Below, one piece after another: positions 19,879-28,514 of a stretch of DNA of 64,000 nucleotides. The position numbers and the translations under genes are program-made. The DNA comes from Tannerellaceae bacterium (GTDB taxonomy: Bacteria; Bacteroidota; Bacteroidia; Bacteroidales; Tannerellaceae): assembly GCA_031288175.1 (NCBI GenBank), contig JAITRW010000029.1:61539-125538 (forward strand), read 5' to 3'. The notes beneath the pieces were generated by a model that had not been told where the DNA came from, searched no databases, and worked only from the letters and a program-made list of their open reading frames with translations. The number at the start of each line of letters is the position of its first letter. Positions within the stretch are counted from its first letter, which is position 1.

Positions 19879-21495
19879 TTATAGCTGCTCGAAGAAGTCG
19901 TTACCTTTATTATCAACAAGAATAAAGGCTGGGAAATTTTCTACTTCAATCTTCCATATTGCTTCCATGCCCAATTCAGGGTATTCCAAACATTCTACCT
20001 TTTTAATACTCTCCTGAGCAAGGATAGCTGCCGGACCGCCTATGCTACCAAGGTAGAAACCTCCATGTTTACAGCAGGCATCCGTCACCTGTCGACTACG
20101 GTTACCTTTGGCTATCATCACTAAACTACCACCTTGCGATTGGAAAAGATCAACATAGGAATCCATACGTCCCGCTGTTGTCGGGCCGAACGAACCGGAA
20201 GGCATCCCCGGAGGCGTCTTGGCCGGACCGGCATAATAGATAGGGTGGTCCTTAATGTACTGCGGCAAACCCTGTCCGGTATCCAACCGCTCTTTAAGCT
20301 TTGCATGAGCAATGTCGCGGCCTACGACAATTGTGCCACTCAATGAAAGTCGCGTGGATACCGGATATTTATCCAATTCCTTCAAAACTTCTTTCATCGG
20401 CCGATTTAAATTTATCTTCACAGCCTCACCTTCACCGACATGGCGCAACTCTTCGGGAATGAACCGACCCGGATTCGTTTCCAACTGCTCAATCCATATC
20501 CCCTCTTTATTGATCTTTGCCTTAATATTACGGTCGGCAGAACAGGATACACCCATCCCCACAGGACATGAAGCTCCATGACGAGGTAACCGAATAATCC
20601 TGAGGTCATGTGCGAAATACTTTCCTCCAAACTGTGCTCCAAGCCCTATCTTGTATGCTGCTTCCAACACTTGCCGCTCCAATTCGAGGTCACGAAAAGC
20701 TTGTCCACATTCGTTTCCCTCAGCAGGTAGATGATCGTAGTAGTGCGCTGATGCTAACTTCACTGTTTTCAAATTCGTCTCCGCTGACGTTCCTCCGATA
20801 ACAAAAGCGATGTGATAGGGTGGACAAGCGGCCGTCCCTAAAGTCTTCATTTTCTCTACGAGGAAGGGCAACAATGTATCCGGATTGAGCAAGGCTTTCG
20901 TTTCTTGAAACAAGTAAGTTTTATTCGCCGAGCCACCTCCCTTGGCAATACAGAGGAATTTATATTCTGCTCCCTCGGTCGCGTAAATATCTATCTGTGC
21001 CGGAAGATTGCATGCCGTATTCTTCTCACGGTACATATCCAACGGTACGTTTTGTGAGTAGCGTAAGCTATGTTGCGTATAGGTTTCATACATTCCTTCT
21101 GAAAGAGCTTGCGCATCGTTTACTTCCGTCCAGATTTGTTGCCCTTTCTTGGCCACAATCACTGCCGTTCCTGTATCTTGACAGAAGGGTAACTTTCCTT
21201 TGGCCGATACTTCCGCATTTCTCAGAAAAGTCAGCGCTACGTATTTGTCATTCTTACTTGCTTCAGAATCATTAAGCACCGCCGCCACTTGTTGCTGATG
21301 ATCCGTGCGTAGAAAGAAAGCTACATCGTGAAAACAAGTTTGGGCCAAAACTGTCAGGCCTTTTGCTTCTACTTTGAGTATTTCCTTTCCCTCAAACGTT
21401 ACTGTCGATACATATTCTTTTGTCAGCAGATAGTACTTTGTCGTATCTTCGCCCAGAGGAAAAGGCTCTTGATACCTAAATGAAGGCGTTGCCAT
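19879..21495 (-). CDS. fumA: Fumarate hydratase, class I (iron-sulfur)
   Basis: A 538-residue [4Fe-4S] enzyme that interconverts fumarate and malate; N- and C-terminal domains are in one chain as in the E. coli FumA/FumB type. Seen: Cys in [49 protein letters not shown] and the Cys-containing [19 protein letters not shown], and in the C-terminal part [16 protein letters not shown] 21495 ([12 protein letters not shown]) is preferred to TTG 21507. A TACTTTTG box at 21541-21548 lies upstream. The symbol is given by family type. Confidence 0.93.
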   Translation of the reverse strand: MATPSFRYQEPFPLGEDTTKYYLLTKEYVSTVTFEGKEILKVEAKGLTVLAQTCFHDVAFFLRTDHQQQVAAVLNDSEASKNDKYVALTFLRNAEVSAKGKLPFCQDTGTAVIVAKKGQQIWTEVNDAQALSEGMYETYTQHSLRYSQNVPLDMYREKNTACNLPAQIDIYATEGAEYKFLCIAKGGGSANKTYLFQETKALLNPDTLLPFLVEKMKTLGTAACPPYHIAFVIGGTSAETNLKTVKLASAHYYDHLPAEGNECGQAFRDLELERQVLEAAYKIGLGAQFGGKYFAHDLRIIRLPRHGASCPVGMGVSCSADRNIKAKINKEGIWIEQLETNPGRFIPEELRHVGEGEAVKINLNRPMKEVLKELDKYPVSTRLSLSGTIVVGRDIAHAKLKERLDTGQGLPQYIKDHPIYYAGPAKTPPGMPSGSFGPTTAGRMDSYVDLFQSQGGSLVMIAKGNRSRQVTDACCKHGGFYLGSIGGPAAILAQESIKKVECLEYPELGMEAIWKIEVENFPAFILVDNKGNDFFEQL

Positions 21496-21540
21496 ACCGT
21501 TAATCAAATTAGCCCATGATCATTGCTACCCAATGCGATG

Positions 21541-21548
21541 CAAAAGTA
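21541..21548 (-). promoter_or_regulatory. Probable -7 box for fumarase
   Basis: TACTTTTG on the minus strand (21548 to 21541) matches TAnnTTTG, 46 bases before the fumarase start. No clear TTTG was found at the -33 position. Confidence 0.5.
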
Positions 21549-21561
21549 GGGATAATTTCGT

Positions 21562-21590
21562 TTTGTATAACTAATTCTTTCCTATCTTTG
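21562..21590 (+). promoter_or_regulatory. Probable promoter of rpsP
   Basis: TATCTTTG at 21583-21590 with TTTG at 21562-21565, spaced 17 bases, slightly short for the Bacteroidetes consensus. It faces the fumarase box in the same divergent spacer and lies 38 bases before the rpsP ATG. Confidence 0.6.
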
Positions 21591-21628
21591 CCCCGCTAAA
21601 AACGAAGAAGCATATTAAGAGTACATGC

Positions 21629-22171
21629 ATGGCAACAAGAATCAGATTGCAGCGACACGGGCGTAAGGATTATGCCTTCTATCACATCGTTGTCGCAGAC
21701 AACAGGGCTCCACGAGATGGAAAATTTATTGAGAGGATAGGTTCTTACAATCCGAACACTAATCCTGCTACAGTGGATTTGAAATTTGATCGTGCCTTGT
21801 ATTGGTTACAAGTCGGCGCTCAACCCACCGACACGATGCGTAATATTCTCTCTAGAGAGGGTGTATGCCTCAAGAAACACCTCCTCGAAGGTGTAAAAAA
21901 GGGGGCTTTCGACGAAGTTGTCGCCGAAGAAAAATTTCAGAGTTGGCTTGAAAGCAAAAAAAACGGCTTGCAAGCTGTTAAAGAAAAAGAACGTGAAGTC
22001 ACTCGCGAAGCCAACAAGGCTCGTTTTGAAACTGAGAAAGAAGTAAATAAGGCTAGAAGTGAGGCCATCGCCAAGAAAATAGCCGAGCAACATGCCGCTG
22101 AACAAGCTGAAACAGCACCTGCAGAGAAAGAAATGACAACGGTAACACCTGCCTCCACCACAGCAGAATAA
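21629..22171 (+). CDS. rpsP: 30S ribosomal protein bS16 with long C-terminal extension
   Basis: A 180-residue protein. The first 80 or so residues are bS16 ([41 protein letters not shown]). The rest is a charged, helical Lys/Glu/Ala extension that ends in a Thr/Pro/Ala tail, about twice the usual length of the E. coli protein; long bS16 tails are usual in Bacteroidetes. It is a single-gene unit with its own promoter and a strong terminator 20 bases after the stop. Confidence 0.97.
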   Translation: MATRIRLQRHGRKDYAFYHIVVADNRAPRDGKFIERIGSYNPNTNPATVDLKFDRALYWLQVGAQPTDTMRNILSREGVCLKKHLLEGVKKGAFDEVVAEEKFQSWLESKKNGLQAVKEKEREVTREANKARFETEKEVNKARSEAIAKKIAEQHAAEQAETAPAEKEMTTVTPASTTAE

Positions 22172-22193
22172 AATTCAGTTCAGTCAGACTTTA

Positions 22194-22240
22194 ATGAGAG
22201 AGGCCGACACAACTTTACTGCGTCGGCCTCTCTCATTTTC
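22194..22240 (+). terminator. Intrinsic terminator of rpsP
   Basis: A perfect 15-bp stem, ATGAGAGAGGCCGAC (22194-22208) and its complement (22222-22236), with a 13-base loop and TTTTC after it. It sits between the convergent rpsP and the BspA-like gene and may also slow transcription from the other side, though no T run is seen on the minus strand. Confidence 0.9.
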
Positions 22241-22253
22241 TCGGTTCCTTATT

Positions 22254-23528
22254 TTACTCTTTACATATCTCCACCTTACTGACACCTTGCGCATTACGTA
22301 TAAGGTAAACTCCTTTAGAAAAAGTAACAGGGAGGCCATCGGGGTAATGCCCTATAAAACGGCCACTAAGTGTATACACATCTACGGAATTGTTGTCGGA
22401 ATCTATGGTAGGAGAGAGTACAGCATTGCCACGTGCCGCAACAATATGTGTAAAACTGCTCCATACCGGAGCGGAAGCATACAATTCCGTACTACCTGTC
22501 GGCACAACTAACTCACAGTTGTTTCTGTCTATTCCGTCAAAGGCTATCGCTAATACATTTTCAGGAGGTAATGCACGCAAACAAACAATACGTCTCATGT
22601 TTGTACAACCTGCAAAAGCCTCTCCTTTTATCTCCGTTACAGATTCAGCTAAGGTCACTTCCGACAACATCTTACAATCTTGGAAAGCCCCGACTTCTAT
22701 TGTCTTCACACCCCCGGGAATTGTCAAGCGGTATAACCTCGTACTGTTCATGAACATTCTTTCGGCTATGGATGTTACATCCGTCCCGAACTCAATATTC
22801 GTCAACATTGTCTTGTCTCTGAATGGAGAACCTCCATCGAACAATAAATTCCTCCCCACATACACCTTTTCCAACGGACAAGAGGCTAAGGCTAATGGCA
22901 AACCAAACCGCAATGTATCTGTTGCCGCCTCTATTTCAATCTCCTTCAAACGCGTACAACCTACAAAAGCCTTCGCTCCTATCATTGTCACATCCTTCCC
23001 GATGATCAGTTTTTCCAATTGCGAGGCTTCATAGAAAGGAGATGAATTTATTTCTACGTCGCGTTGCATCCATAATACCTTCAACCCTGTCCCGGCAAAT
23101 GCTTTACTGCGTCCCGAAAGTGGCCTCTCTCCTTTCAGTAATACAACTTCCTCCAAGCCTACACAACCTCCGAAAGCCGTATCTATATATTCCACCTCCC
23201 CTTCGATGATCAACTTTTTCAATTCCGTGCAACCCCGGAATACCCCACGACCTATCCCCTTCACCTGATAAATAACCGTACCATCCGGAGTACCCTCCCG
23301 CTCTACACGCGAGGGCACAAGTACCTCTCCATCGTATATCGAATGACCCAACAAAGGATCGTTGAACGCAACTAATTCAACCTCTCCATCGGCGACGACC
23401 TTAAAACCCATTAATGTCCCGACACCGTTGTCTGTCTCAAAGTAGACCGACAGATACTCCTCCTCAGATACGACCTGCAAACTCGTGACCAACGAGATAC
23501 ACAACGCGAGGAAAGCTACCTTTTTCAT
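22254..23528 (-). CDS. BspA-like leucine-rich repeat surface protein with T9SS-type C-terminus
   Basis: A 424-residue exported protein. ATG 23528 begins a signal peptide (MKKVAFLALCISLVTSLQ); the frame is open upstream but without secretion logic. The middle has repeated BspA/LRR_5 units of the form F-x-GC-xx-L-xx-(I/V)-x-(I/L) (for example GVFRGCTELKKLIIEG, AFVGCTRLKEIEIEA, AFAGCTNMRRIVCL). The last 70 residues (VDVYTLSGRFIGHYPDGLPVTFSKGVYLIR) look like a type A T9SS sorting domain. It probably becomes a surface-bound adhesin-like protein exported through SprA; the ligand is unknown. It follows rpsO by 75 bases and no separate promoter box was found. Confidence 0.82.
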   Translation of the reverse strand: MKKVAFLALCISLVTSLQVVSEEEYLSVYFETDNGVGTLMGFKVVADGEVELVAFNDPLLGHSIYDGEVLVPSRVEREGTPDGTVIYQVKGIGRGVFRGCTELKKLIIEGEVEYIDTAFGGCVGLEEVVLLKGERPLSGRSKAFAGTGLKVLWMQRDVEINSSPFYEASQLEKLIIGKDVTMIGAKAFVGCTRLKEIEIEAATDTLRFGLPLALASCPLEKVYVGRNLLFDGGSPFRDKTMLTNIEFGTDVTSIAERMFMNSTRLYRLTIPGGVKTIEVGAFQDCKMLSEVTLAESVTEIKGEAFAGCTNMRRIVCLRALPPENVLAIAFDGIDRNNCELVVPTGSTELYASAPVWSSFTHIVAARGNAVLSPTIDSDNNSVDVYTLSGRFIGHYPDGLPVTFSKGVYLIRNAQGVSKVEICKE

Positions 23529-23603
23529 GATGCTCGTATGATAAATGTGACAAGTATGACCAACAGGTGAAATGAGAAACGAGTAAGTCAAAGAGGAAAA
23601 TAT

Positions 23604-23873
23604 CTACTTACGTATGCCTAAATCTTTAATAATAGAACGGTAGCGTTCTATATCCGTCTTTATCAGGTAATCCAACAGACGCCGACGTTTACCGACCAGC
23701 ATCTTGAGTGAGCGCTCGGTGGCGTAATCTTTGTGGTTTTCCTTGAGGTGTTCCGTAAGGTGAGAGATACGGTAGGTAAAGAGTGCTATCTGACTCTCTG
23801 CCGAGCCGGTATCCGTAACCGACTTTCCATGCTTCTCAAACAACTCCTTTTTTTTCTCTGTGTCCAAATACAT
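23604..23873 (-). CDS. rpsO: 30S ribosomal protein uS15
   Basis: An 89-residue ribosomal protein that binds 16S rRNA. Seen: TGSAESQIALFTYRISHLTEHLKEN and the C-terminal LVGKRRRLLDYL. Length is normal. The ATG at 23873 is 48 bases downstream of a perfect -7 box. A short opposite-strand ORF begins exactly over its start codon. Confidence 0.98.
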   Translation of the reverse strand: MYLDTEKKKELFEKHGKSVTDTGSAESQIALFTYRISHLTEHLKENHKDYATERSLKMLVGKRRRLLDYLIKTDIERYRSIIKDLGIRK

Positions 23874-24006
23874 GATTCCTCTCTACTTTAATAAATTGTA
23901 CTATATTATTCAAGCACCAGCAAAGGTAGAAGTTTTCGATCACCCGTACAACAAAGAAGAACAGAAAAAGTATTACGAAAGCATCCTCGCTCTTGTCAAG
24001 GAGTGA
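23872..24006 (+). pseudogene. Possible gene relic: 44-codon ORF opposite rpsO promoter
   Basis: An ATG at 23872 opens 44 codons that overlap the rpsO start, the rpsO promoter and the end of the GT8 gene on the other strand. The C-terminal half (VEVFDHPYNKEEQKKYYESI) has the composition of a real protein tail, a helix with charged residues, whereas the first half coincides with the rpsO promoter and reads poorly. It may be the leftover 3' end of a lost gene. I do not recognise the family. Confidence 0.25.
23921..23948 (-). promoter_or_regulatory. Probable promoter of rpsO
   Basis: TACCTTTG on the minus strand (23928 to 23921) is a perfect -7 box; GTTG (23945 to 23942... region) lies about 20 bases upstream and TTTG (23948 end) 23 bases upstream as -33 candidates. 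Transcription would start near 23914. Confidence 0.6.
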
Positions 24007-25009
24007 TGAACTTGATAAGTCTATTTCTCCACATTCCGACTGTCGGCATGAAAAATGAATGAATTAAACCTGCCGAGGGGACAGCAATTGCCGGGGGTAA
24101 GGCATGATAAACGGTGACCATTATTTTGAACCACCATGGGCGGTCATCAGTCCATAAGGGGTGATCTACCCATGGCGAAATAGATAGACAAGTTTTCCAT
24201 TTTCCGTAAAAACCTTCCGAAGGGCTTGATTCTATCCACGGGCGCGGAGTATGAAAGAAGGTGGCGAAATGGATAACCACCGGACAAGCCACCGATTCCT
24301 GTACTTCCTGCCCGGAGTAAAAAAAACTCGGACGCCGCCATTGCATCAGTTGCCGATAGGAAAAGATACACCTCGAAATCAGACAGTTATATTTCGGGTG
24401 TGCAAGTCTCGTCCAGTCGGACAATATTATGCTTAACAAACATTGGTCACCATAAGGCCCCACCCCGCACAGCCGACGAATGGTTCCTTTCACCTTTTCT
24501 TCTACACCGAAGTTTCGCCAGCCTTCCATATCAATCAGCATCATCCCCGTCTGTAAATAAGGCTGGTCTTTTCTCAGATAAACCCACCGCCTGTGCATCT
24601 CCGAACAGCAGTCATTCACCGCTACAAGAATATTTCCTTCGAAATCCGTGTTCCACAATTCTTCTAAATCATTAACTATCAACGTGTCACAGTCCAAGTA
24701 AAGTATCTTCTTCAGGCTTTTTGGAAGCAATTGCCCGATAAACAAGCGGGAAAACATACTGAGTGAACCTCTTGGCGCTTTACATCCTTTCATCACCTGC
24801 TCAACCGTTTCCTTCGCCGGATAAAACGAACAATCCCGCCCGTATTTTTCTGTCATTGAAACGATTTTCGCTCTATTTTCATTCTCAATCCCTCCATCCA
24901 GTATGTGAAAATGTATTCTTTCGGTTCTCTTATTGCTTTCCATTAAAGAAAGCATGGACACCCCCATAATCCAGGCGAACTTATCATCCCCTGCATAAAC
25001 AATATCCAT
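23996..25009 (-). CDS. Glycosyltransferase family 8 protein
   Basis: A 337-residue GT-A enzyme of family 8 (galactosyl/glucosyl transferases of lipopolysaccharide type). Seen: N-terminal MDIVYAGDDKFAWIMGVSMLSL, FHILDGGI, the metal-binding DxD at residues 106-108 in ILYLDCDTLIV, LQTGMMLIDM, GDQCLLSIIL and a C-terminal HFATFFHTPRPW similar to the usual HxxGxxKPW. Hydrophobic segments near residues 295-325 may anchor it to the membrane. It follows the GT2 gene by 13 bases, so the pair likely adds consecutive sugars to one surface glycan. Sugar specificity cannot be read from the sequence. Confidence 0.88.
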   Translation of the reverse strand: MDIVYAGDDKFAWIMGVSMLSLMESNKRTERIHFHILDGGIENENRAKIVSMTEKYGRDCSFYPAKETVEQVMKGCKAPRGSLSMFSRLFIGQLLPKSLKKILYLDCDTLIVNDLEELWNTDFEGNILVAVNDCCSEMHRRWVYLRKDQPYLQTGMMLIDMEGWRNFGVEEKVKGTIRRLCGVGPYGDQCLLSIILSDWTRLAHPKYNCLISRCIFSYRQLMQWRRPSFFYSGQEVQESVACPVVIHFATFFHTPRPWIESSPSEGFYGKWKTCLSISPWVDHPLWTDDRPWWFKIMVTVYHALPPAIAVPSAGLIHSFFMPTVGMWRNRLIKFITP

Positions 25010-25022
25010 CAGCCTTCTTTTG

Positions 25023-26141
25023 TCAACGGTAATTTCTCCACTGCCGCAGGTATGTTTGCAGTTTCATACCCCACAACAAAACGTTTCCTAAGACGCAAAC
25101 TATCTCGTACCATCCCCGTTGTACACAATAAACTAACTCCCGCTTTCCCCTCGGTAAATAATGTAAATCCATTTCTTCCCGAAAAACACTCCATGCCGCT
25201 CCCTGTAAAATTTCCCGTAGTATTTCACTACGTTTTTTCCCCGATATGACGTGACGTAATTGTTCATGCAACACATAACACTTCAACATTTCGAAAAAAC
25301 GATCTGCACACACTCCTGTAAAAGCAAAGCGGAAATCCTTGTCTCCCCTACCCCACTGCGTTATTCGTTTACAATAACTCTCCATTGTCAACTCGTCTAT
25401 CCGTTTCATATCGGGCTGGAAACACCTTATCTTCGACAAGGTATGTATCCTGTAATGTATCAGGTAGCGATTGTACATCACTACCTTGTCCGCATACATA
25501 AACGTATCAAAACAAAAAACCGTATCTTCAACGATAGAAACCTTCTCGTCAAACCGTAATCCATGCGCATCCAGAAACGAACGGCGAAACACTTTTCCCC
25601 AAGCTTCCCGTACCGGTCCAAACCGTAATCCGGTCTGTGTCTCTACATAATGAGGCGACATTGTCCCCAACGCCAGCCATTTCAGTTCATTCCGCCCTTC
25701 GCGTACCAACACCTCGGGATATATCGCCGTGTGTTTCCATTCCACCATTCGTTCACTTGTTCCTCTTCGATACGGCACATCAAAAAAATGATTAAATCCA
25801 ACTATATCCGCATCTGTTTCCTGCAATATTTTCGATAATTCCTCCAATGCACACAATTCTAACCAATCATCTGCATCTACAAACCATACCCATTCTCCCG
25901 TACAGACCGATAACCCTTTGTTGCGCGCCGAACTTGTTCCCCCGTTCTCTTTCAGTATCACATGTACTCGACTATCTTCCCTCGCCAGTCTTATGAAAAT
26001 CTTTCCGGTATTATCCTCTGATCCATCATCCACCAACACAGCTTCCCAATCGCCATAACTCTGTCCGGAAATACTTTCTAAACATTTTTTTACAAATTTA
26101 TCCGCATTATATCCCGCAACTATAATACTAACCAATGCCAT
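25023..26141 (-). CDS. Glycosyltransferase family 2 protein
   Basis: A 372-residue GT-A enzyme. Seen: SIIVAGYNADKFVKKCLESI, VLVDDGSEDNT, GTSSARNKGLSV and the DxD motif at residues 89-91 in WFVDADDW. The C-terminal 100 residues are amphipathic and may lie on the membrane. It heads a two-gene glycosyltransferase operon with the GT8 gene and has a good -7 box upstream. Acceptor and donor are unknown. Confidence 0.9.
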   Translation of the reverse strand: MALVSIIVAGYNADKFVKKCLESISGQSYGDWEAVLVDDGSEDNTGKIFIRLAREDSRVHVILKENGGTSSARNKGLSVCTGEWVWFVDADDWLELCALEELSKILQETDADIVGFNHFFDVPYRRGTSERMVEWKHTAIYPEVLVREGRNELKWLALGTMSPHYVETQTGLRFGPVREAWGKVFRRSFLDAHGLRFDEKVSIVEDTVFCFDTFMYADKVVMYNRYLIHYRIHTLSKIRCFQPDMKRIDELTMESYCKRITQWGRGDKDFRFAFTGVCADRFFEMLKCYVLHEQLRHVISGKKRSEILREILQGAAWSVFREEMDLHYLPRGKRELVYCVQRGWYEIVCVLGNVLLWGMKLQTYLRQWRNYR

Positions 26142-26198
26142 AACCTCAGGCTATCTTTATCTCTTTCCAGCGTTTGTGCTTTGCTTTCGATTTGCTTA

Positions 26199-26228
26199 CA
26201 AAAATACGACTTTCCACGACTGTACAAG
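26199..26228 (-). promoter_or_regulatory. Probable promoter of the GT2-GT8 pair
   Basis: TATTTTTG on the minus strand (26206 to 26199) with CTTG (26228 to 26225) 18 bases upstream. The GT2 start is 57 bases downstream of the box. Confidence 0.5.
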
Positions 26229-26251
26229 GTGAGGCAAGGATGAGTACAGGC

Positions 26252-27001
26252 TCATTTCTTTTTAAAGAAAAGGAGTAAGAGAAGTCCAACGGATTTGAAA
26301 ATAATTGCCAAATAGAAAAAGAGCTTGCGAAACAACAAATCAGGAAAGAATACTTTAAAGACGTATGAAAGAAGAATGAGAGCAACACCTGTCAAAATAA
26401 ATTTCAGAGGAAGAGAGAATTCGAATTTTCTTTTGGTAGAAAGATTTACAACAAGGAAAAGTACCTTACAAAAGATGGCTAAGCCGAATAATAGCCGGAT
26501 AAAACAGGGTGGTCCATCCAACCATTTAATCATACCGGTGAGTAGCAACAATCCTAACCCTCCAAATAGGAATTCCCTCGCATGTATTTTTAACCACTTT
26601 GTAACAGAATTAATCTGTATCCCTTTGAGAGAAGTCGAATAGTTCCAGGTAGTCTTGAAGGAAAGGATATGGAATGTGACAACAAGGGCGATAGCGACAA
26701 GTAATAATTGTAACCAAGTCTTTTCGACGCCAAAAAAGATACTACCAAGAATTGTAGTCCAAAGGAAAGAGATGGACAATATTTTGATACGCAACGGTAT
26801 AGATTTTTCTACAAGAAAGCCGCGTATGTAAGTACCCAGTACTTTATGGTTAAGGAGCAAATTGTAAAAACGTGGAGAACTTCGCGCGAAAAGGGCGGCG
26901 GAAAGTAGTAGAAAAGGAGTTGTCGGAAGCAAGGGAAGAAATATACCCAAGACACCAAGCGCCAGGCTGATAAAACCAAAAAACATGAACAGGTATTTCA
27001 T
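26252..27001 (-). CDS. DUF454 (YbaN-like) inner-membrane protein with membrane extension
   Basis: A 249-residue membrane protein. The first 115 residues match DUF454/YbaN: MKYLFMFFGFISLALGVLGIFLPLLPTTPFLLLSAALFARSS-type start, SPRFYNLLLNHKVLG and IPLRIKI. YbaN is only about 125 residues; here a second hydrophobic half with about four more membrane segments follows, ending in a Lys tail. ATG 27001 is chosen because it starts exactly at the DUF454 N-terminus and does not overlap miaA; the open frame extends to 27274. Function of the family is unknown. It lies 10 bases after miaA and is probably in the same operon. Confidence 0.75.
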   Translation of the reverse strand: MKYLFMFFGFISLALGVLGIFLPLLPTTPFLLLSAALFARSSPRFYNLLLNHKVLGTYIRGFLVEKSIPLRIKILSISFLWTTILGSIFFGVEKTWLQLLLVAIALVVTFHILSFKTTWNYSTSLKGIQINSVTKWLKIHAREFLFGGLGLLLLTGMIKWLDGPPCFIRLLFGLAIFCKVLFLVVNLSTKRKFEFSLPLKFILTGVALILLSYVFKVFFPDLLFRKLFFYLAIIFKSVGLLLLLFFKKK

Positions 27002-27011
27002 CCTATTATTT

Positions 27012-27911
27012 TCAGAAATTACTTTCGGAAAGGCGAAAGGGTACACAGGAAAAAGTATCTGTAGGAGAAAGCCAGGTGATAGTAGGATCTCGGCGAAACC
27101 ATGTAAGTTGTTGACGGGCGTAGCGGCGGGTGTTACTCTTAATACGGTCAATAGCCTGCGAGAGGCTAAGTAGACCGTCGAAGTAAAGAAAGAGTTCTTT
27201 ATAACCAACGGTATTGAGAGAATTAAAGTGGCGGAAAGGATAAAACTGACGCGCTTCGTCAAGCAATCCGTCATCCATCATACGATCAACCCTGCAATTA
27301 ATACGTTCATAGAGCACCTCGCGTGGGAGGGTCAACCCGAATTTACGGATATGAAAGGGGCGAGATTTCGGTCTATGCGTGTGGAAAGAAGAGAAAGGAC
27401 GACCGGTAGTAAGGCATATTTCGAGAGCATGAAGTATGCGTTTGTAGTTATGATGATCTACAGTATTATAGTAAATGGGGTCAAGTTCACGTAGTTCGTC
27501 AAGAAGGGGAGGGATCCCTTTGTGTGTATATCTTTCATAAAGGGAAGAACGCACGGCAGGAGCAGGAGGCGGTATCTCATCAATACCACTGCAAACGGCG
27601 TCAATGTAGAGCATTGATCCTCCGCAAAGGACTGCAAGAGGATCGGTATTACGAGTAGCGAGAATACGCAAAACATCCGTTTCAAAAAGACCGGCACTAT
27701 ATGTAGTGTCTATCGGGAGGAAACCGACGAAATAATGTGGAACACGAGCGAAATCCGCAAGTGTTGGTACGGCGGTACCAATGGAAAGCCCTGCATAGAA
27801 TTGACGAGAATCAGCGGAGATAACAGGGCAACCATAATGCTCGGCCACGGAAAGGCTGAATTCGGTTTTGCCAACGGCAGTAGGACCAAGCAGGACAAGG
27901 AGGGTATTCAC
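27012..27911 (-). CDS. miaA: tRNA dimethylallyltransferase
   Basis: A 299-residue enzyme that puts a dimethylallyl group on A37 of tRNAs reading UNN codons. Seen: P-loop LLGPTAVGKTEFSL near the N-terminus, SADSRQFYAGLSIGTA, HYFVGFLPI, CGGSMLYIDAV and the C-terminal NTVGYKELFLYFDG and NTRRYARQQLTWFRRD. The start is taken as GTG 27911, four bases after the stop of the upstream gene; this gives normal MiaA length, while upstream in-frame ATGs lie inside the neighbour. It is coupled to the pRiA4b-like gene in front. Confidence 0.93.
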   Translation of the reverse strand: MNTLLVLLGPTAVGKTEFSLSVAEHYGCPVISADSRQFYAGLSIGTAVPTLADFARVPHYFVGFLPIDTTYSAGLFETDVLRILATRNTDPLAVLCGGSMLYIDAVCSGIDEIPPPAPAVRSSLYERYTHKGIPPLLDELRELDPIYYNTVDHHNYKRILHALEICLTTGRPFSSFHTHRPKSRPFHIRKFGLTLPREVLYERINCRVDRMMDDGLLDEARQFYPFRHFNSLNTVGYKELFLYFDGLLSLSQAIDRIKSNTRRYARQQLTWFRRDPTITWLSPTDTFSCVPFRLSESNF

Positions 27912-27915
27912 AGTA

Positions 27916-28485
27916 TCAGGGACGGTCGTCTTCGAAGTCTTCGGCAAAACCTTCGGTAAGATCGAAGCCTTCGGCGTTAAGCTCGTCGGCATCAAATTCG
28001 GTATCACCGTAAAAATCCTCACCCATACCGGTCGCAAATGTAGATATAGTAGAGAGCTTGCTTTCGAACTCTTTGAAATCAATCTGTTGGAGCGGCGCCT
28101 CACCGGCAGAAAAGGAAACAAGAGAATGGGGAATATTTTTACGGGTAATGATTTCGCATAACTCTATAAAGAAGGCACGCTCGGTCATGTAGTCAAAAAC
28201 GAAGAGGAGTTTTTGTTTCTCTTCGGTAATAAAGTCATCAAGATAAGTATTTTCCATCACGAAAGTATCCTCTTCCGAAGAAGTGTCCATCTCAATAAGA
28301 GTAATCTCTATCCCTTTACTCCAATCGTCGGCACAGATGAAGAAAGAAGTGATTTGACCTTTTGTGTAACCCACAGAATCAAGGATACAATCGTGCAGTT
28401 CAAGAAAAGTGGCGTGGGAAGATATTTGTATTTCTCGCCGAAATTGATCGCTTTCATCCGAGAGTACGAGGAACCTGTATACCAT
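27916..28485 (-). CDS. Plasmid pRiA4b ORF-3-like family protein
   Basis: A 189-residue cytoplasmic protein related to the pRiA4b ORF-3 (IS1096 TnpR passenger-like) family common in Bacteroidetes: N-terminal MVYRFLVLSDESDQFRREI, SVGYTKGQITSFFICADDWSKG and EMDTSSEEDTFVMENT, KLLFVFDYMTERAFF. The C-terminal 40 residues are very acidic (Asp/Glu/Phe-rich). Despite the family name there is no sign of a mobile element here; its place directly upstream of miaA suggests a housekeeping role. Molecular function is unknown. Confidence 0.75.
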   Translation of the reverse strand: MVYRFLVLSDESDQFRREIQISSHATFLELHDCILDSVGYTKGQITSFFICADDWSKGIEITLIEMDTSSEEDTFVMENTYLDDFITEEKQKLLFVFDYMTERAFFIELCEIITRKNIPHSLVSFSAGEAPLQQIDFKEFESKLSTISTFATGMGEDFYGDTEFDADELNAEGFDLTEGFAEDFEDDRP

Positions 28486-28514
28486 GATATTACGTGCGTC
28501 GTCCTGATGTCAAT

